Source: Micavibrio_A sp040381535
GTDB taxonomy: Bacteria > Pseudomonadota > Alphaproteobacteria > Micavibrionales > Micavibrionaceae
Reading direction: 5' to 3'
NCBI GenBank assembly: GCA_040381535.1
Contig: JBEIHF010000023.1
Coordinates: forward strand, 1-36,949
Length of the DNA stretch: 36,949 nucleotides
Shown here: one piece after another, positions 7,649 through 16,579 of the stretch
Layout: every line of letters starts with the position of its first letter
Position numbering within the stretch: position 1 is the first letter of the stretch
The notes under the pieces: generated by a model
What the model saw: only the letters and a program-made list of their open reading frames with translations
Database searches by the model: none
Told to the model about the DNA's origin: nothing
Translations under genes and position numbers: made by a program

Positions 7649-8977
7649 TCACCGCAATATGGGGCTTAAATCCTGAGGGTTTGCGCAAGGATCCTCAAAC
7701 ACATCCAAGGGGGTTGCGGCCACCAGCCACGCATCGAAGGTGTAGGCGGGCGCGGCGGCGGCTTCGTTGGAGGCCTGATCCTCGCCAAAGGTTGTCTGGG
7801 CATAACCCACGATCACACGCTCTCCTTCCACGCCAGATACCAGATTATGTGCGGCGGAATTCTGGCCATCCGTAAAGTCTTCGATATGATGGATGCGGCC
7901 TTGCGGCGAAAACGTTATGAGACGCGAATGCGAACGGTGATCGGCATCCAAGGCAGCGGCATTTATGAGCACGCTCGAGCGCCCGTCTTCATAGGTGATC
8001 AGATCGGACGCCTCGTAGTCATAGGGTCCTTGGAAATATCTTTGCCACATAGGATTCCCCGATGAATCCGTTTTCATCACCCATGCGGTCAAACCTTTGC
8101 CGTCATAGTTGAGCGGACGGGCCTTTCCCACCACGATGAATTCGCCTTCTTTGGTTTGAGTGGCGGCTTCGAACGTCGCGGCGCCCCCGCGAGGATAATT
8201 GCGTTGCCATTTGATCGCACCGTTACCGTCCACACGCAAAAGCCAAGCGCTCGAGACGCGGTTATCTAAAACCATCTGTCCCGTGACGATGTAAGATCCG
8301 TCCAGAGCGGTCTGGATATTGTTGAACACGGTGCTCTGCCCTGTGGTGTAGGTGCGTTTCCAGGCGACTTTGCCGCCCTTGGTGATTTTATACAGAATGC
8401 CGTTTTGTTTTTCCTGATCCTTACCGTCGATGAATTGCGCCGCGACCAGATAACCATCGCCATCTTGCGATGCCACGAATGCCTTGGCATCCAGATCGCC
8501 TCTGGTTTCAAAGATAGGCATCGGCGTGCCGCGCACTTTGCCATCAAAATCATACGACGCGATATAAATGCCGTTACCGCGTTTGGAATCCGATAAATCA
8601 CCCAGAACAGTGAATCCGTCTTTGGTTTTTATCATACGGTGGATGGTGCGCTGCTCTTTGGTTTGCTCGCGCACTGCCCATGTCTCTTTCAAACGCTCGT
8701 CGAATTTCACCAGAAGTGGGTGATAGATTTCATCGTCCTTATCTTTGGTGAAAGCGCCGGCGGCCACGAATTCATTGTTCCCCAGCGGCACAAAATCAGA
8801 AAACACATCCATTCCGTCTTCGGCATAAAGAATGTCCCAGACGCTGGAGGTGGAAAATTCAGGCTCTCGCAGGCTCGTGATTTCCGAAGGATTCATGGCG
8901 CATTCAGCATCCAGCGCAAAGGCAGGAACGGGCAAAAGGGCCAGTGCACAGATGAATAACAAGGTCTTCATTCTCAT
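7649..8977 (-). CDS. Secreted protein with propeller-like repeats, function unknown
   Basis: I do not recognise a named family. The N-terminus from ATG 8977 (MRMKTLLFICALALLPVPAFA, then LDAEC) is a clear signal peptide with an AFA cleavage site, so the protein is exported. An upstream ATG at 9001 would add eight residues without a better ribosome site. The body carries repeated units of the type GYLVAAQFIDG, KITKGGKVAWKRTYTTG, LLRVDGNGAIKWQRNYPRGG and WVMKTDSSGNPMWQRYF. Each is a short strand pair ending in a W-x-R/K motif, as in beta-propeller-like or lipoprotein repeat proteins of many bacteria. The length is about 442 residues. It is divergent from the glycosyltransferase gene, with under 60 bases between them. 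Confidence 0.75.
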   Translation of the reverse strand: MRMKTLLFICALALLPVPAFALDAECAMNPSEITSLREPEFSTSSVWDILYAEDGMDVFSDFVPLGNNEFVAAGAFTKDKDDEIYHPLLVKFDERLKETWAVREQTKEQRTIHRMIKTKDGFTVLGDLSDSKRGNGIYIASYDFDGKVRGTPMPIFETRGDLDAKAFVASQDGDGYLVAAQFIDGKDQEKQNGILYKITKGGKVAWKRTYTTGQSTVFNNIQTALDGSYIVTGQMVLDNRVSSAWLLRVDGNGAIKWQRNYPRGGAATFEAATQTKEGEFIVVGKARPLNYDGKGLTAWVMKTDSSGNPMWQRYFQGPYDYEASDLITYEDGRSSVLINAAALDADHRSHSRLITFSPQGRIHHIEDFTDGQNSAAHNLVSGVEGERVIVGYAQTTFGEDQASNEAAAAPAYTFDAWLVAATPLDVFEDPCANPQDLSPILR

Positions 8978-9032
8978 AAGAAAGAAGTGTAAAGTCGCCA
9001 TAACAAAAAGTCACGCAGGTAAACGGGTTGCC

Positions 9033-10052
9033 ATGAAAATTTTGATCGTCACCGATGCATGGCACCCGCAATTGAACGGCGTGGTGCGGACTTATGAATA
9101 TCTATGCGCCGAGTTACAAGAAATGGGCTACTGCGTCAAAGTGATCGGCCCTTCAGATTTCCCGCATTGTTTTTCCATGCCTGGCTACGCCGAAATACAA
9201 TTGGTGCTGTTTCCCTATACGCGCCTGCGTCGCATGATAAAGGAATTCGATGCAGGATTGATCCATATCGCCACCGAAGGCCCGCTTGGCATGGCGGCGC
9301 GCAAATATTGCGAAAATTACGGCGTGGAATTCACATCCTGTTACCACACACATTTCCCCGACTATGCCGCCAAACGCGCACCCAAATTTTTACAGCCTTT
9401 CGTGCACAAGCTCGGCATCAATTACGTCAAAAAATTCCATTCGATCTCCTCTTGCGTGTTCGCCGCAACGCAGAGCCTCGAAGATACGCTCAAAGTATGG
9501 GGATTCACCGCACCGATCAAACGCATGACGCGCGGCATAGATCATTCCGTTTTCTTCACAGGCGAAAAGAATTTGTTTTCAGAGCTAAAAAAACCCGTTG
9601 CGCTCTTTGTCGGCCGTATCGCCGTCGAAAAGAACATCGAAGAATTTTTGAAAATGGAATGGGCGGGATCGAAAGTACTGGTCGGGGACGGCCCCGATTT
9701 TACCGCACTCAAAAACAAATATCCGTGGGCACATTTCATAGGCGTGAAAAAGGGCAAAGACCTTGCCGACCATTACAGATCCGCCGATCTTTTCGTCTTT
9801 CCGTCTAAAACCGACACTTTCGGCATGGTGTTGGTCGAGGCTATGGCCTGCGGCCTGCCCATCGCAGCCTATATGGTTACAGGTCCGATCGACATCGTAT
9901 CCAAGCCGTTTTTGGGGGTACTAGATTCCGATCTTGGGAAAGCCGCAAGACGTGCTTTGGAAATCACCGAAGGCCCTGAAATACGAGCAAAACATGCACG
10001 CGAAAACTACAGCTGGCGTAAGGCCACGACGCAGTTTTTGGAAACGGATTGA
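9033..10052 (+). CDS. Glycosyltransferase family 4 (GT4), alpha-mannosyltransferase-like
   Basis: A 339-residue GT-B fold enzyme. The N-terminus MKILIVTDAWHPQLNGVVRT is the classical start of GT4 transferases; the GGI-like donor region is seen as FVGRIAVEKNIEEFL, and the nucleotide-sugar motif as SKTDTFGMVLVEAMACGLP, with the E-x7-E pair. It should transfer a sugar from a nucleotide donor onto a lipid or polysaccharide acceptor at the cytoplasmic face of the membrane. The frame is open upstream to 8832, but ATG 9033 matches the family start. It is followed 76 bases later by a metallophosphoesterase of the LpxH-like group, a pairing common in Alphaproteobacteria, which suggests a shared envelope glycolipid role. 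Donor and acceptor are unknown. Confidence 0.9.
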   Translation: MKILIVTDAWHPQLNGVVRTYEYLCAELQEMGYCVKVIGPSDFPHCFSMPGYAEIQLVLFPYTRLRRMIKEFDAGLIHIATEGPLGMAARKYCENYGVEFTSCYHTHFPDYAAKRAPKFLQPFVHKLGINYVKKFHSISSCVFAATQSLEDTLKVWGFTAPIKRMTRGIDHSVFFTGEKNLFSELKKPVALFVGRIAVEKNIEEFLKMEWAGSKVLVGDGPDFTALKNKYPWAHFIGVKKGKDLADHYRSADLFVFPSKTDTFGMVLVEAMACGLPIAAYMVTGPIDIVSKPFLGVLDSDLGKAARRALEITEGPEIRAKHARENYSWRKATTQFLETD

Positions 10053-10128
10053 GCTTTGCGGCAGTGCAAAAATCCCCTATAATTTTTTAGAGAAGATTCG
10101 CAACGCCTACAGGGCTCTCCTGCCGTCC

Positions 10129-11088
10129 ATGACGCACACCGCGCCGCAAATTTTTCAATCCATCTTCCTTTCCGATTTTCACATCGGGGCGAAAACATTC
10201 AATGCTTCCGCCTTGCTCGATTTTTTGCGCAATACTGAATCGCACACGCTCTACCTCGTCGGCGATATCATTGACGGATGGAAATTGAATAAGCGATGGT
10301 ATTGGACCGAAGAGGTTAGTCAGATTTTTGATGAATTGTTCCGCAAAGCATATGAGGGCACGAAAATTATCTACATCACCGGCAACCATGACGAAGCGGT
10401 GCGCGGCCTTTCGCTTTTGAAACGCCACCGTTACGCCCAGCGTTTGAACATACAGATCAGAAACCGCGTCGTACATAAAACCATAAACGGACACAGCTAT
10501 CTAGTCCTGCACGGTGACCAGTTCGACCGCGTTTTGTTGCGTGGCCCCGTCTCGCGCTGGGGTGATCGCTTATTCGATTTCATCGCCGACAAACTGCACA
10601 AACGCGAACCGCTCAACATTGAAATTGACGGTAAGGTCAAAAGATTTTCGCTTTCGAAATTCCTCTCCTATCACGGTCAGGTCGCCCTCAACATCCTCAA
10701 CAATTACGAAACCGCGCTGTGCCGCGAAGCCAAGCACAGCGATGTTGAGGGCATTATCTGCGGCCACACACACATCCCCTCCTTTAAAAAAATCGGCAAT
10801 ATCACCTATGCGAATTGCGGCGCGTGGTTAAAAAACGGGAAAACCGCCATCGTGGAATCCATTTCGGGTAAGCTTAGCCTGCTGGATTGGAGTTACGAGG
10901 CGCCGCCTCCGCCCGAACCAATGTTGCCCTTTTACAACGGCGATATCGAACCAGTGATCGTGCAGGCCGAGGCGTATAGATACCGCCCCATGACGGAAAA
11001 ACTCAAATCCTCCATCCGCCGCACATGGCCTTCTCCGCACGATGCCAGCATCTCTGTAGTCACGGGGCTAAAACCGTCTTATGCTTAA
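10129..11088 (+). CDS. Metallophosphoesterase, UDP-2,3-diacylglucosamine diphosphatase-like (LpxH-like)
   Basis: A 319-residue calcineurin-like phosphoesterase. The metal ligands are all visible: SDFHIG (D16, H18), VGDIIDGW (D46), TGNHDE (N86, H87), LHGDQFD and CGHTHIP. The shape resembles LpxH-like enzymes (COG2908), but the protein is longer than true LpxH (about 240 residues), with an insert around WGDRLFDFIADKLHKREP and a proline-rich C-terminal extension. Many Alphaproteobacteria use LpxI for lipid A synthesis, so the substrate here is inferred, not certain. The frame is open to 9934, overlapping the glycosyltransferase gene, but ATG 10129 (MTHTAPQIF) starts just before the fold. No clear ribosome binding site. 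Confidence 0.85.
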   Translation: MTHTAPQIFQSIFLSDFHIGAKTFNASALLDFLRNTESHTLYLVGDIIDGWKLNKRWYWTEEVSQIFDELFRKAYEGTKIIYITGNHDEAVRGLSLLKRHRYAQRLNIQIRNRVVHKTINGHSYLVLHGDQFDRVLLRGPVSRWGDRLFDFIADKLHKREPLNIEIDGKVKRFSLSKFLSYHGQVALNILNNYETALCREAKHSDVEGIICGHTHIPSFKKIGNITYANCGAWLKNGKTAIVESISGKLSLLDWSYEAPPPPEPMLPFYNGDIEPVIVQAEAYRYRPMTEKLKSSIRRTWPSPHDASISVVTGLKPSYA

Positions 11089-11091
11089 GCC

Positions 11092-11688
11092 ATGGCCCAA
11101 ATAAACCGCATTCCCTTTGCCTGCCTTTTTATCAGCATCCTCGTCATGATCTGGTCGGGTATCAGTCCGCATGACCGCCTGACATGGTGGATGGAGGTCG
11201 CACCCGTTTTGATCGTATGGGTTATTTTGATCCCGACATACCGTAAATTCCGCTTGAGCGATTTGCTCTACGCGCTGGTGGCGGTACATGCGATCATCCT
11301 CATGGTCGGCGGCCATTATACGTACGCGCGCGTTCCGTTCATGGAAATTCTGGGCGAAGGCCGTAACAACTACGACAAGATCGGACATTTCGCGCAAGGA
11401 TTTATCCCTGCCATGGGCGCGCGTGAATTGCTGATCCGCACCTCGCCGCTCAAATCCGGCAAATGGCTTTTCGCTATTGTTGTACTATGCAGCCTCGGCA
11501 TCAGCGCGATTTATGAATTGGTTGAATGGACCGCAGCCATTATTTACGGTGGAAGCGCGAAAGAGTTCCTGGGCAGCCAAGGCGATGTGTGGGATACGCA
11601 AAAAGATATGATGTGGTGCGGCATCGGCGCGATTACGGCGATGATAACGCTCTCAAAGCTGCACGACCGCGCGCTTAAAGCGGTTTGA
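11092..11688 (+). CDS. DUF2238 (YjdF-like) inner-membrane protein
   Basis: A 198-residue membrane protein with about five or six hydrophobic segments. Family hallmarks are GGHYTYARVPF, NNYDKIGHFAQGFIPAM and the C-terminal GSQGDVWDTQKDMMWCGIGA. Function of DUF2238/YjdF proteins is not established. Its ATG lies three bases after the stop of the phosphoesterase gene, so the two are likely one operon with the glycosyltransferase. The 3' end overlaps the convergent hypothetical gene by 14 bases. Confidence 0.88.
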   Translation: MAQINRIPFACLFISILVMIWSGISPHDRLTWWMEVAPVLIVWVILIPTYRKFRLSDLLYALVAVHAIILMVGGHYTYARVPFMEILGEGRNNYDKIGHFAQGFIPAMGARELLIRTSPLKSGKWLFAIVVLCSLGISAIYELVEWTAAIIYGGSAKEFLGSQGDVWDTQKDMMWCGIGAITAMITLSKLHDRALKAV

Positions 11689-12331
11689 TTTCATAGAGAG
11701 GGATCGGCAATCCGCCGTTGATCTTGCGCAATGCGGCGGTATTGTCCCTGATAGCCTTTTGGGGATTCTCGAACACTTCAGACGGGCGTATGTCCTGACC
11801 GCGCAATTCGCTCTCGATATTTTCCAGCCTACCGCGCGCATTCGTGAATGGTTTTAGAATCCCCAATTCCTTTTGGATACCAGCTACTTTTTGCGCAGTG
11901 GCAATCAAGAATTGATGGCGGACTTGCTCCATCCGCTCCTGCTGGTTTATTTGTGTGCCGCGCTCGATTGCCAATTGGGTGAATGCTTCGCCGCTGTCGC
12001 GCTCATGCATCATCACCAAATGCTTCATTAAAAGATTATTGGCATTCACACTTTCGTTGTGTATACGTTTGCCTACCAAGATTTTGTGATCTTGTGCCCA
12101 TAACTTAAAAAGCGGACTCTCGTCAAAACTGGGGCTGCCTGATGCCTCAGTCGTACACTCCGGAAATTCGGAACGCTTTGTGTGTCCTATATATCCGCAA
12201 TCTTTCATATACGCGAAAAACGCGCACAGGCGCGGCGCAATTTGCTTTTTAAAAAGCTCCATGTCCGCGTCCGCAAGACGCGTGGCGTGATCGATTATTT
12301 TATGGCGCCCCGAGCCTTCGACTTCTGACAT
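11675..12331 (-). CDS. Hypothetical cytoplasmic protein
   Basis: A 218-residue protein that I do not recognise. It has no signal peptide or membrane segment, is charged and probably mostly helical (for example NANNLLMKHLVMMHERDSGEAF and VAGIQKELGILKPF). ATG 12331 is chosen over the GTG one codon upstream because it is preceded by AGAGGG. It is convergent with the DUF2238 gene (14-base overlap) and divergent from cpdR. That the frame is real is supported by its length, start site and lack of any better overlapping frame. Confidence 0.65.
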   Translation of the reverse strand: MSEVEGSGRHKIIDHATRLADADMELFKKQIAPRLCAFFAYMKDCGYIGHTKRSEFPECTTEASGSPSFDESPLFKLWAQDHKILVGKRIHNESVNANNLLMKHLVMMHERDSGEAFTQLAIERGTQINQQERMEQVRHQFLIATAQKVAGIQKELGILKPFTNARGRLENIESELRGQDIRPSEVFENPQKAIRDNTAALRKINGGLPIPLYEIKPL

Positions 12332-12451
12332 CACACCCTCTTCTTATTGCTTGAAAATCTTATAACATAAGTTATTTGTTATGAATAATATTACTTCGTA
12401 ACTCCTTGGTTTTCCATGGACAAAGCGGATTGACCCCCGTACTCTTTGTCT

Positions 12452-12823
12452 ATGGCCCACATCCTCCTCGCCGAAGACGACACCTCGACCCGCCAGTTTC
12501 TGGCGGCGGCGATTGCCAAGGCGGGGCACGATGTCATTGCCTGCGCCGACGGATTGGAGGCCGCGCAGGAGCTCGCGACCGCGCTCGCCAAAGGCAAGGC
12601 TTTCGATCTCCTTCTCACCGACATAGTGATGCCCGGCATGGATGGGATAGAGCTTTCCGCCCGCGCGCGCAAAGTCATGCCCGCCATCAAGGTCATGATG
12701 ATCACGGGGTTTGCCGCGATGGCGGCGAATGATTCATCGACCCAAGCGCCGGCAAAAATCATATCAAAGCCGTTTCACCTTGGCGCCGTCATCTCAGAAA
12801 TAGAAAAAACCCTCAAAGCATAA
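12452..12823 (+). CDS. cpdR: CpdR-type single-domain response regulator
   Basis: A stand-alone receiver domain of 123 residues. It has the acid pocket AEDD (8-10), the phosphoacceptor in LLLTDIVMPGMDG (D57), the Thr in MITGFAAMA and the Lys in ISKPFH. The LLAEDD start, the LLLTDIVMPGMDGIEL block and ITGFAA are characteristic of CpdR. In Caulobacter unphosphorylated CpdR primes ClpXP to degrade cell-cycle proteins, and CckA-ChpT phosphorylation switches it off. The frame reads back to TTG 12446, but ATG 12452 gives the standard N-terminus. It is monocistronic and closed by the hairpin at 12831-12856. Confidence 0.9.
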   Translation: MAHILLAEDDTSTRQFLAAAIAKAGHDVIACADGLEAAQELATALAKGKAFDLLLTDIVMPGMDGIELSARARKVMPAIKVMMITGFAAMAANDSSTQAPAKIISKPFHLGAVISEIEKTLKA

Positions 12824-12830
12824 AAAAGAA

Positions 12831-12856
12831 AAAGGACGCTGCAATGAGCGTCCTTT
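12831..12856. terminator. Bidirectional intrinsic terminator between cpdR and the large prepilin gene
   Basis: 10-bp perfect stem AAAGGACGCT/AGCGTCCTTT with a 6-base loop. A T-rich tail follows on both strands (TTTT on plus, a longer run on minus), as expected for two convergent genes. Confidence 0.85.
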
Positions 12857-12864
12857 TGCATTCT

Positions 12865-15207
12865 TTATGATCCGCCGCAGCTACAATCGTAACCTTGGTA
12901 CACGTTTAAACCAACGTTTGTGTAACATATAACATTTGCAGAACCGCACGCACAGTCGCTTTTAACTCTAGGCTGGTTCGGACTGCTACCTGCGGGTCCG
13001 ACAGCCGAAGACGTGGCGGTCAACTTACAAACTTTTACCGGTGGCGGCGGGGTGCATTGCTGTGTGCCCACCATTTGCCACTGGCCGGCGGTGCCCGATA
13101 CGGGGTTGCCATTACAATCAACGGTTCTTTCCTCTTTGTGGCCGCCCGTGTAGGGAGCCGTGCACGAGTTCACATCGCGTGTCTGTATTTGCGCGATACA
13201 CTTACAGTTGGTTTCCTTGCTGTTGGGCAAATCCGTATAGGCCGACCATGTGCCCGCAGGGCATTGGAAGCTTCTTTGCTGCTGGTAGATACCCGTCGTA
13301 GGCGCAGGGCAGCCAACATTTTTCTGCTGCGGAGCCCTCTCGGTACAGGTACACATATTCGTGACCGTTGGCGCACCATAGGTACAGGTCGTGGCATTCA
13401 GCGTTCTCGTGGTTTTGATGACGCCGTCTTGCAGGTTCGGGCAGGCATTCTCCTTAACATCGTCCGCAGGCAGGTTACAGGTACAGAAATTGCCAGGAGT
13501 GTTGGTCCATGTGCCCGGCTTGGGCTTGTTGCTTAAACAGGTCCAAGGACGCGTTCTAGGAATCTGTCCCGTGAAATTGCCCGGACAATTCGTGGTGCCA
13601 TTTTCCACGAAGGGTGTACAAACGCAAGTCTGTGCCGCCGTGTCGTTTACCGTGGTTTGACCGGACGGGCAAACCGTTGTGGTCGTGCGGTTGAACACCG
13701 TGTTGCCAAAGCCCTGACCGCAAGGAATATTGCCTTCTTGGACAGTGCTTGCCGTACAGGTACAAACACCGCTTTCGGAAGTTTTTTTCCATTGAGGGTT
13801 TTTATTCCCCTGGCAGGTCCAAACTTGCGTAAATGAAGCACCAGCTGTTAAAGTCACAGCCGTGTCTTTGGGAGATTCATTCAGCGGTTTGTTTACACCG
13901 CAAAGTTTTTTCGTCGTGGCCGCGCAAGGTTGGGGTTTTGAAATTCCTTGGCATAAGGGCTTGCCCGAACCATCGATACCCGTCATGAATTCGCCGGAGG
14001 GACAGCTTGCAACCAATGTGGTTTTCGCGCCGCAGACAATATCGTTGAGGGCCACGCCCACGCCGGCTTCGCCTGCATTGTCGCAATTCATGCCCGTACC
14101 GCCGATGCGGTAGGCTTGTGTACATTCTGTATTATCGGCACCGCAAAGATTTTCCGCGCTGACTTTTTCTGTCGCCTTCGCATCACCTCCCACATTGACC
14201 TTTAGGTCTTGGAGCAGATCGAGATCTGTCACGGGCGCGGGCGCGCCTATTTCAAGAACTTCACCGTCTTGTAAAAGGTCATGAACATTTTCCTCGTTTC
14301 CCGGCTCTTCACTGTATTTCCAAAGCGATTTTTCTTCATTGGCGACAAAAGAAGCAAAATCGTCGTAGTGTCTGTTCACATCGACCGATACGCTGCCACC
14401 ACCCGTGGGCGGACCACTGGTAGAAGCTGTCACCGTATCGATAGGAACGGTGCTGGCAGGCTTATGACGATATTTTGCCTGATAATGCGTGGCGCTGGTA
14501 TTGCAGTTTTCACTGTCATGCATGGTGCCATCGCAAGGATGAATCAGCTGACCCGCCAGATTGTAAGCGCCCACATTGTCGGGGCCATGGCTGAAAACGA
14601 AATACAACGCGGAACCTTCGGGTTCTACCAAGGAATATGAATCGGGCTCATGATCGTCCAAAACGGAAATACCGCCGTGCCTTACATCGAACGTCTCCGT
14701 AGATGCCAGACGTTCCGTCACGGCATAGCTAAAACGCCCTCTATATTTATCATAGCTGTTTTCTTCGGACAGATACATGTCACGGAACGGAATGGCACCG
14801 CGGCGCACGCGCGGCTTGAAAACCGTGCCGTCTTTCAGAGTAATTTCGCGTTCGCTTTCCTCAATACAGATACCATCTTGGCAAAGTCCGGGCGCCACAG
14901 AAACATCTTCGCAGTTTCCTTCTTTGCCGTAGTCGGGATCATCGCGGTCGGCATCAAGACGCGCGGGGCACGGATAACGTCCGAAACGGCGTTTGAATTC
15001 ATCCAGCGAAAGCGTTACCAGCTTGCGGTTGACTTCCGTGTTGTCGATGCGCTTTTGCGTGACATAAACACTATAGCCTTGCAAAAACGAGGCTAGCCCG
15101 ATACCGACCACCAACATAACGATCGCTATCTCTATAAGTGTAAAACCGCCTTGCGATTTGGACGGACGTTTGAATTTTTTGAACAATGATTTTACGGAGC
15201 CGCACAT
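12865..15207 (-). CDS. Giant prepilin-like protein with cysteine-rich repeats
   Basis: From ATG 15207 (GGAGG seven bases upstream) the protein has 780 residues. The leader MCGSVKSLFKKFKRPSKSQGG is followed by FTLIEIAIVMLVVGIG: a type IV/type II prepilin signal with cleavage after G21 and Glu at mature +5. The N-terminal half (to about residue 290) is related to the upstream prepilin-like protein (YPCPA..., HGPDNVGAYNLAG, RHYDDFASF). The C-terminal part is cysteine-rich; five C-x-C motifs at 482, 528, 575, 619 and 668 mark units of 44-49 residues with a pattern C-x-C, C-P/x, G, R, C, W. It looks like a surface-exposed, disulfide-stabilised tip or adhesin on a pilin stem. The start overlaps the upstream gene by 16 bases. 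Function is inferred; no close family name is claimed. Confidence 0.85.
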   Translation of the reverse strand: MCGSVKSLFKKFKRPSKSQGGFTLIEIAIVMLVVGIGLASFLQGYSVYVTQKRIDNTEVNRKLVTLSLDEFKRRFGRYPCPARLDADRDDPDYGKEGNCEDVSVAPGLCQDGICIEESEREITLKDGTVFKPRVRRGAIPFRDMYLSEENSYDKYRGRFSYAVTERLASTETFDVRHGGISVLDDHEPDSYSLVEPEGSALYFVFSHGPDNVGAYNLAGQLIHPCDGTMHDSENCNTSATHYQAKYRHKPASTVPIDTVTASTSGPPTGGGSVSVDVNRHYDDFASFVANEEKSLWKYSEEPGNEENVHDLLQDGEVLEIGAPAPVTDLDLLQDLKVNVGGDAKATEKVSAENLCGADNTECTQAYRIGGTGMNCDNAGEAGVGVALNDIVCGAKTTLVASCPSGEFMTGIDGSGKPLCQGISKPQPCAATTKKLCGVNKPLNESPKDTAVTLTAGASFTQVWTCQGNKNPQWKKTSESGVCTCTASTVQEGNIPCGQGFGNTVFNRTTTTVCPSGQTTVNDTAAQTCVCTPFVENGTTNCPGNFTGQIPRTRPWTCLSNKPKPGTWTNTPGNFCTCNLPADDVKENACPNLQDGVIKTTRTLNATTCTYGAPTVTNMCTCTERAPQQKNVGCPAPTTGIYQQQRSFQCPAGTWSAYTDLPNSKETNCKCIAQIQTRDVNSCTAPYTGGHKEERTVDCNGNPVSGTAGQWQMVGTQQCTPPPPVKVCKLTATSSAVGPAGSSPNQPRVKSDCACGSANVICYTNVGLNVYQGYDCSCGGS

Positions 15208-16295
15208 TGGACACCTCCAGCTGTAATACGGACAACAAATTGTCCGGGGGGACAATTGCCCGTGACCGAGATTGAAATATTTTCACAAATGGCGGCATTG
15301 TTCGCAATGCCTACCAAGACCCTGCCGGGCGGGCATCTCATAACCGCTTCTTGGCCTGCAATCAGTTTCGAGGGGAAACAGTTTTGCCCGTTTTGATCAC
15401 ATATCTGGCCGCTACGGACATTGTCCGCTTTCAAATCACCGGCGACATCCAGTTTGGCCGTCGGGGTTGTCGTGCCCACACCGACATTCCCGGTGTTCGC
15501 GCTCTTGACGTCTTCCACAGTCGTATATTCCCAGATAGCGGATTGGGTCCACCCATTGAAATTAATAAGATCGTCAAAGTAATTGTCGTTTTCGCCCAGC
15601 GAAAGAAGACCGTTCATAAACAAACCGTCATTGTCACAGTTCTCGGCTTCAACATAATTCATCACGCAAGGCAACTGTTGGCCATTGATGTTGAAAGCCC
15701 CAGCGCCGTTCGGGCCATGCGATACCACAACACCGTGATAAAGTGTTGTACTGAGAAGACCGTTTTCATTGGTAATCTGGATAGCACCGTTATTGGGATC
15801 GAATGTGATAGCAGGATCGGCCTGTGCGCCTGATACAGCATATGTCAAACCACGCCCCCAACCATCCAGCGTGTCGTGATACGGAATACCCATCGTGACA
15901 TAGGGAACACCGCCGATGAAAACTTCGCGGCCGGCTTGAACGGCTTTGCAAACACCATCATTAGGGCTGCAAGAATTCGGACCCAGTGCAATGACCATCG
16001 CACAAGCGGACACACCGTGTCCTACCGTACCAAAGGGAATGGAACGATCGGACGGACAAGGATAATGTTTTTGAACACCCCAAACGTTGGACGCCGCGCC
16101 GCTGACTTCAAGCTGGGCGGCAAGGGTATTACCCTTTTTCTTTTCTTCTTCATAAATTTTATACATTTGGAGAATGGGGACGGTAATAACACCGATGATG
16201 ATCATGACAATGGCGAGTTCGACCAAAGAGAATCCGCCCTCTGACTTACGACATCCGTAAACTTTACGCATTTTTGTCATGTCTTCCCGCAACAT
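15192..16295 (-). CDS. Prepilin-like protein with a tail-fibre-type motif
   Basis: A 367-residue protein with a type IV prepilin leader: KSEGG then FSLVELAIVMIIIGVITVP, cleavage after G21 and Glu at +5. It is a paralogue of the following gene over its first 250 residues (YPCPSD, HGPNGAGAFNINGQ, DDLINF). Residues 271-286 read VGVGTTTPTAKLDVAG, a motif usually found just before head domains of phage tail fibres and chaperone-processed adhesins. A cysteine-containing C-terminal domain follows (CPPGRVLVGIANNAAIC). Starts at 16295, 16280 and 16271 are all possible; the GGGG before 16295 and GGAAG before 16271 are comparable. Its stop overlaps the start of the giant prepilin, so the two are co-expressed. 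Probably minor pilins or pilus-tip adhesins. Confidence 0.85.
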   Translation of the reverse strand: MLREDMTKMRKVYGCRKSEGGFSLVELAIVMIIIGVITVPILQMYKIYEEEKKKGNTLAAQLEVSGAASNVWGVQKHYPCPSDRSIPFGTVGHGVSACAMVIALGPNSCSPNDGVCKAVQAGREVFIGGVPYVTMGIPYHDTLDGWGRGLTYAVSGAQADPAITFDPNNGAIQITNENGLLSTTLYHGVVVSHGPNGAGAFNINGQQLPCVMNYVEAENCDNDGLFMNGLLSLGENDNYFDDLINFNGWTQSAIWEYTTVEDVKSANTGNVGVGTTTPTAKLDVAGDLKADNVRSGQICDQNGQNCFPSKLIAGQEAVMRCPPGRVLVGIANNAAICENISISVTGNCPPGQFVVRITAGGVQCAAP

Positions 16296-16579
16296 ATAGT
16301 CTGCCCCACTTACTATTTAACCATTTTTCCAGTTAATATTTCCTAAAATTTTATCAAATATTCAAAAAGGTAAGAGAAACAGCGCAGGAGGCGCCCGAGA
16401 GAAAAACCGGATTTGCGCGCGCCAAGTGCTTCAAAATCAAGACAATTTTATGAAAATTTGAAGAGAAAAAACGTGCGAAAAACCTGCTAAAAAGTTATAC
16501 TAAAAATAGACCAGCGTCAGTTCTTTTTGACCTCAAGCACCTCTCCTTTTCCAGAACCCCTTTGCGTTACAGGCACACA
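16296..16579. other. Intergenic region between divergent prepilin and pil_N genes
   Basis: This 284-base AT-rich spacer holds the promoters of two divergent units. The best plus-strand candidate is a TATACT -10 at 16496-16501 with a weak -35 (GTGCGA, 16473-16478, 17-base spacing), about 80 bases before ATG 16580. No ORF or strong hairpin is seen. Confidence 0.4.

Noticed and set aside
9104..9808. Long plus-strand frame inside the glycosyltransferase gene
   Set aside because: It is a shadow frame rich in Arg and His with no family similarity; the GT4 frame is clearly coding.
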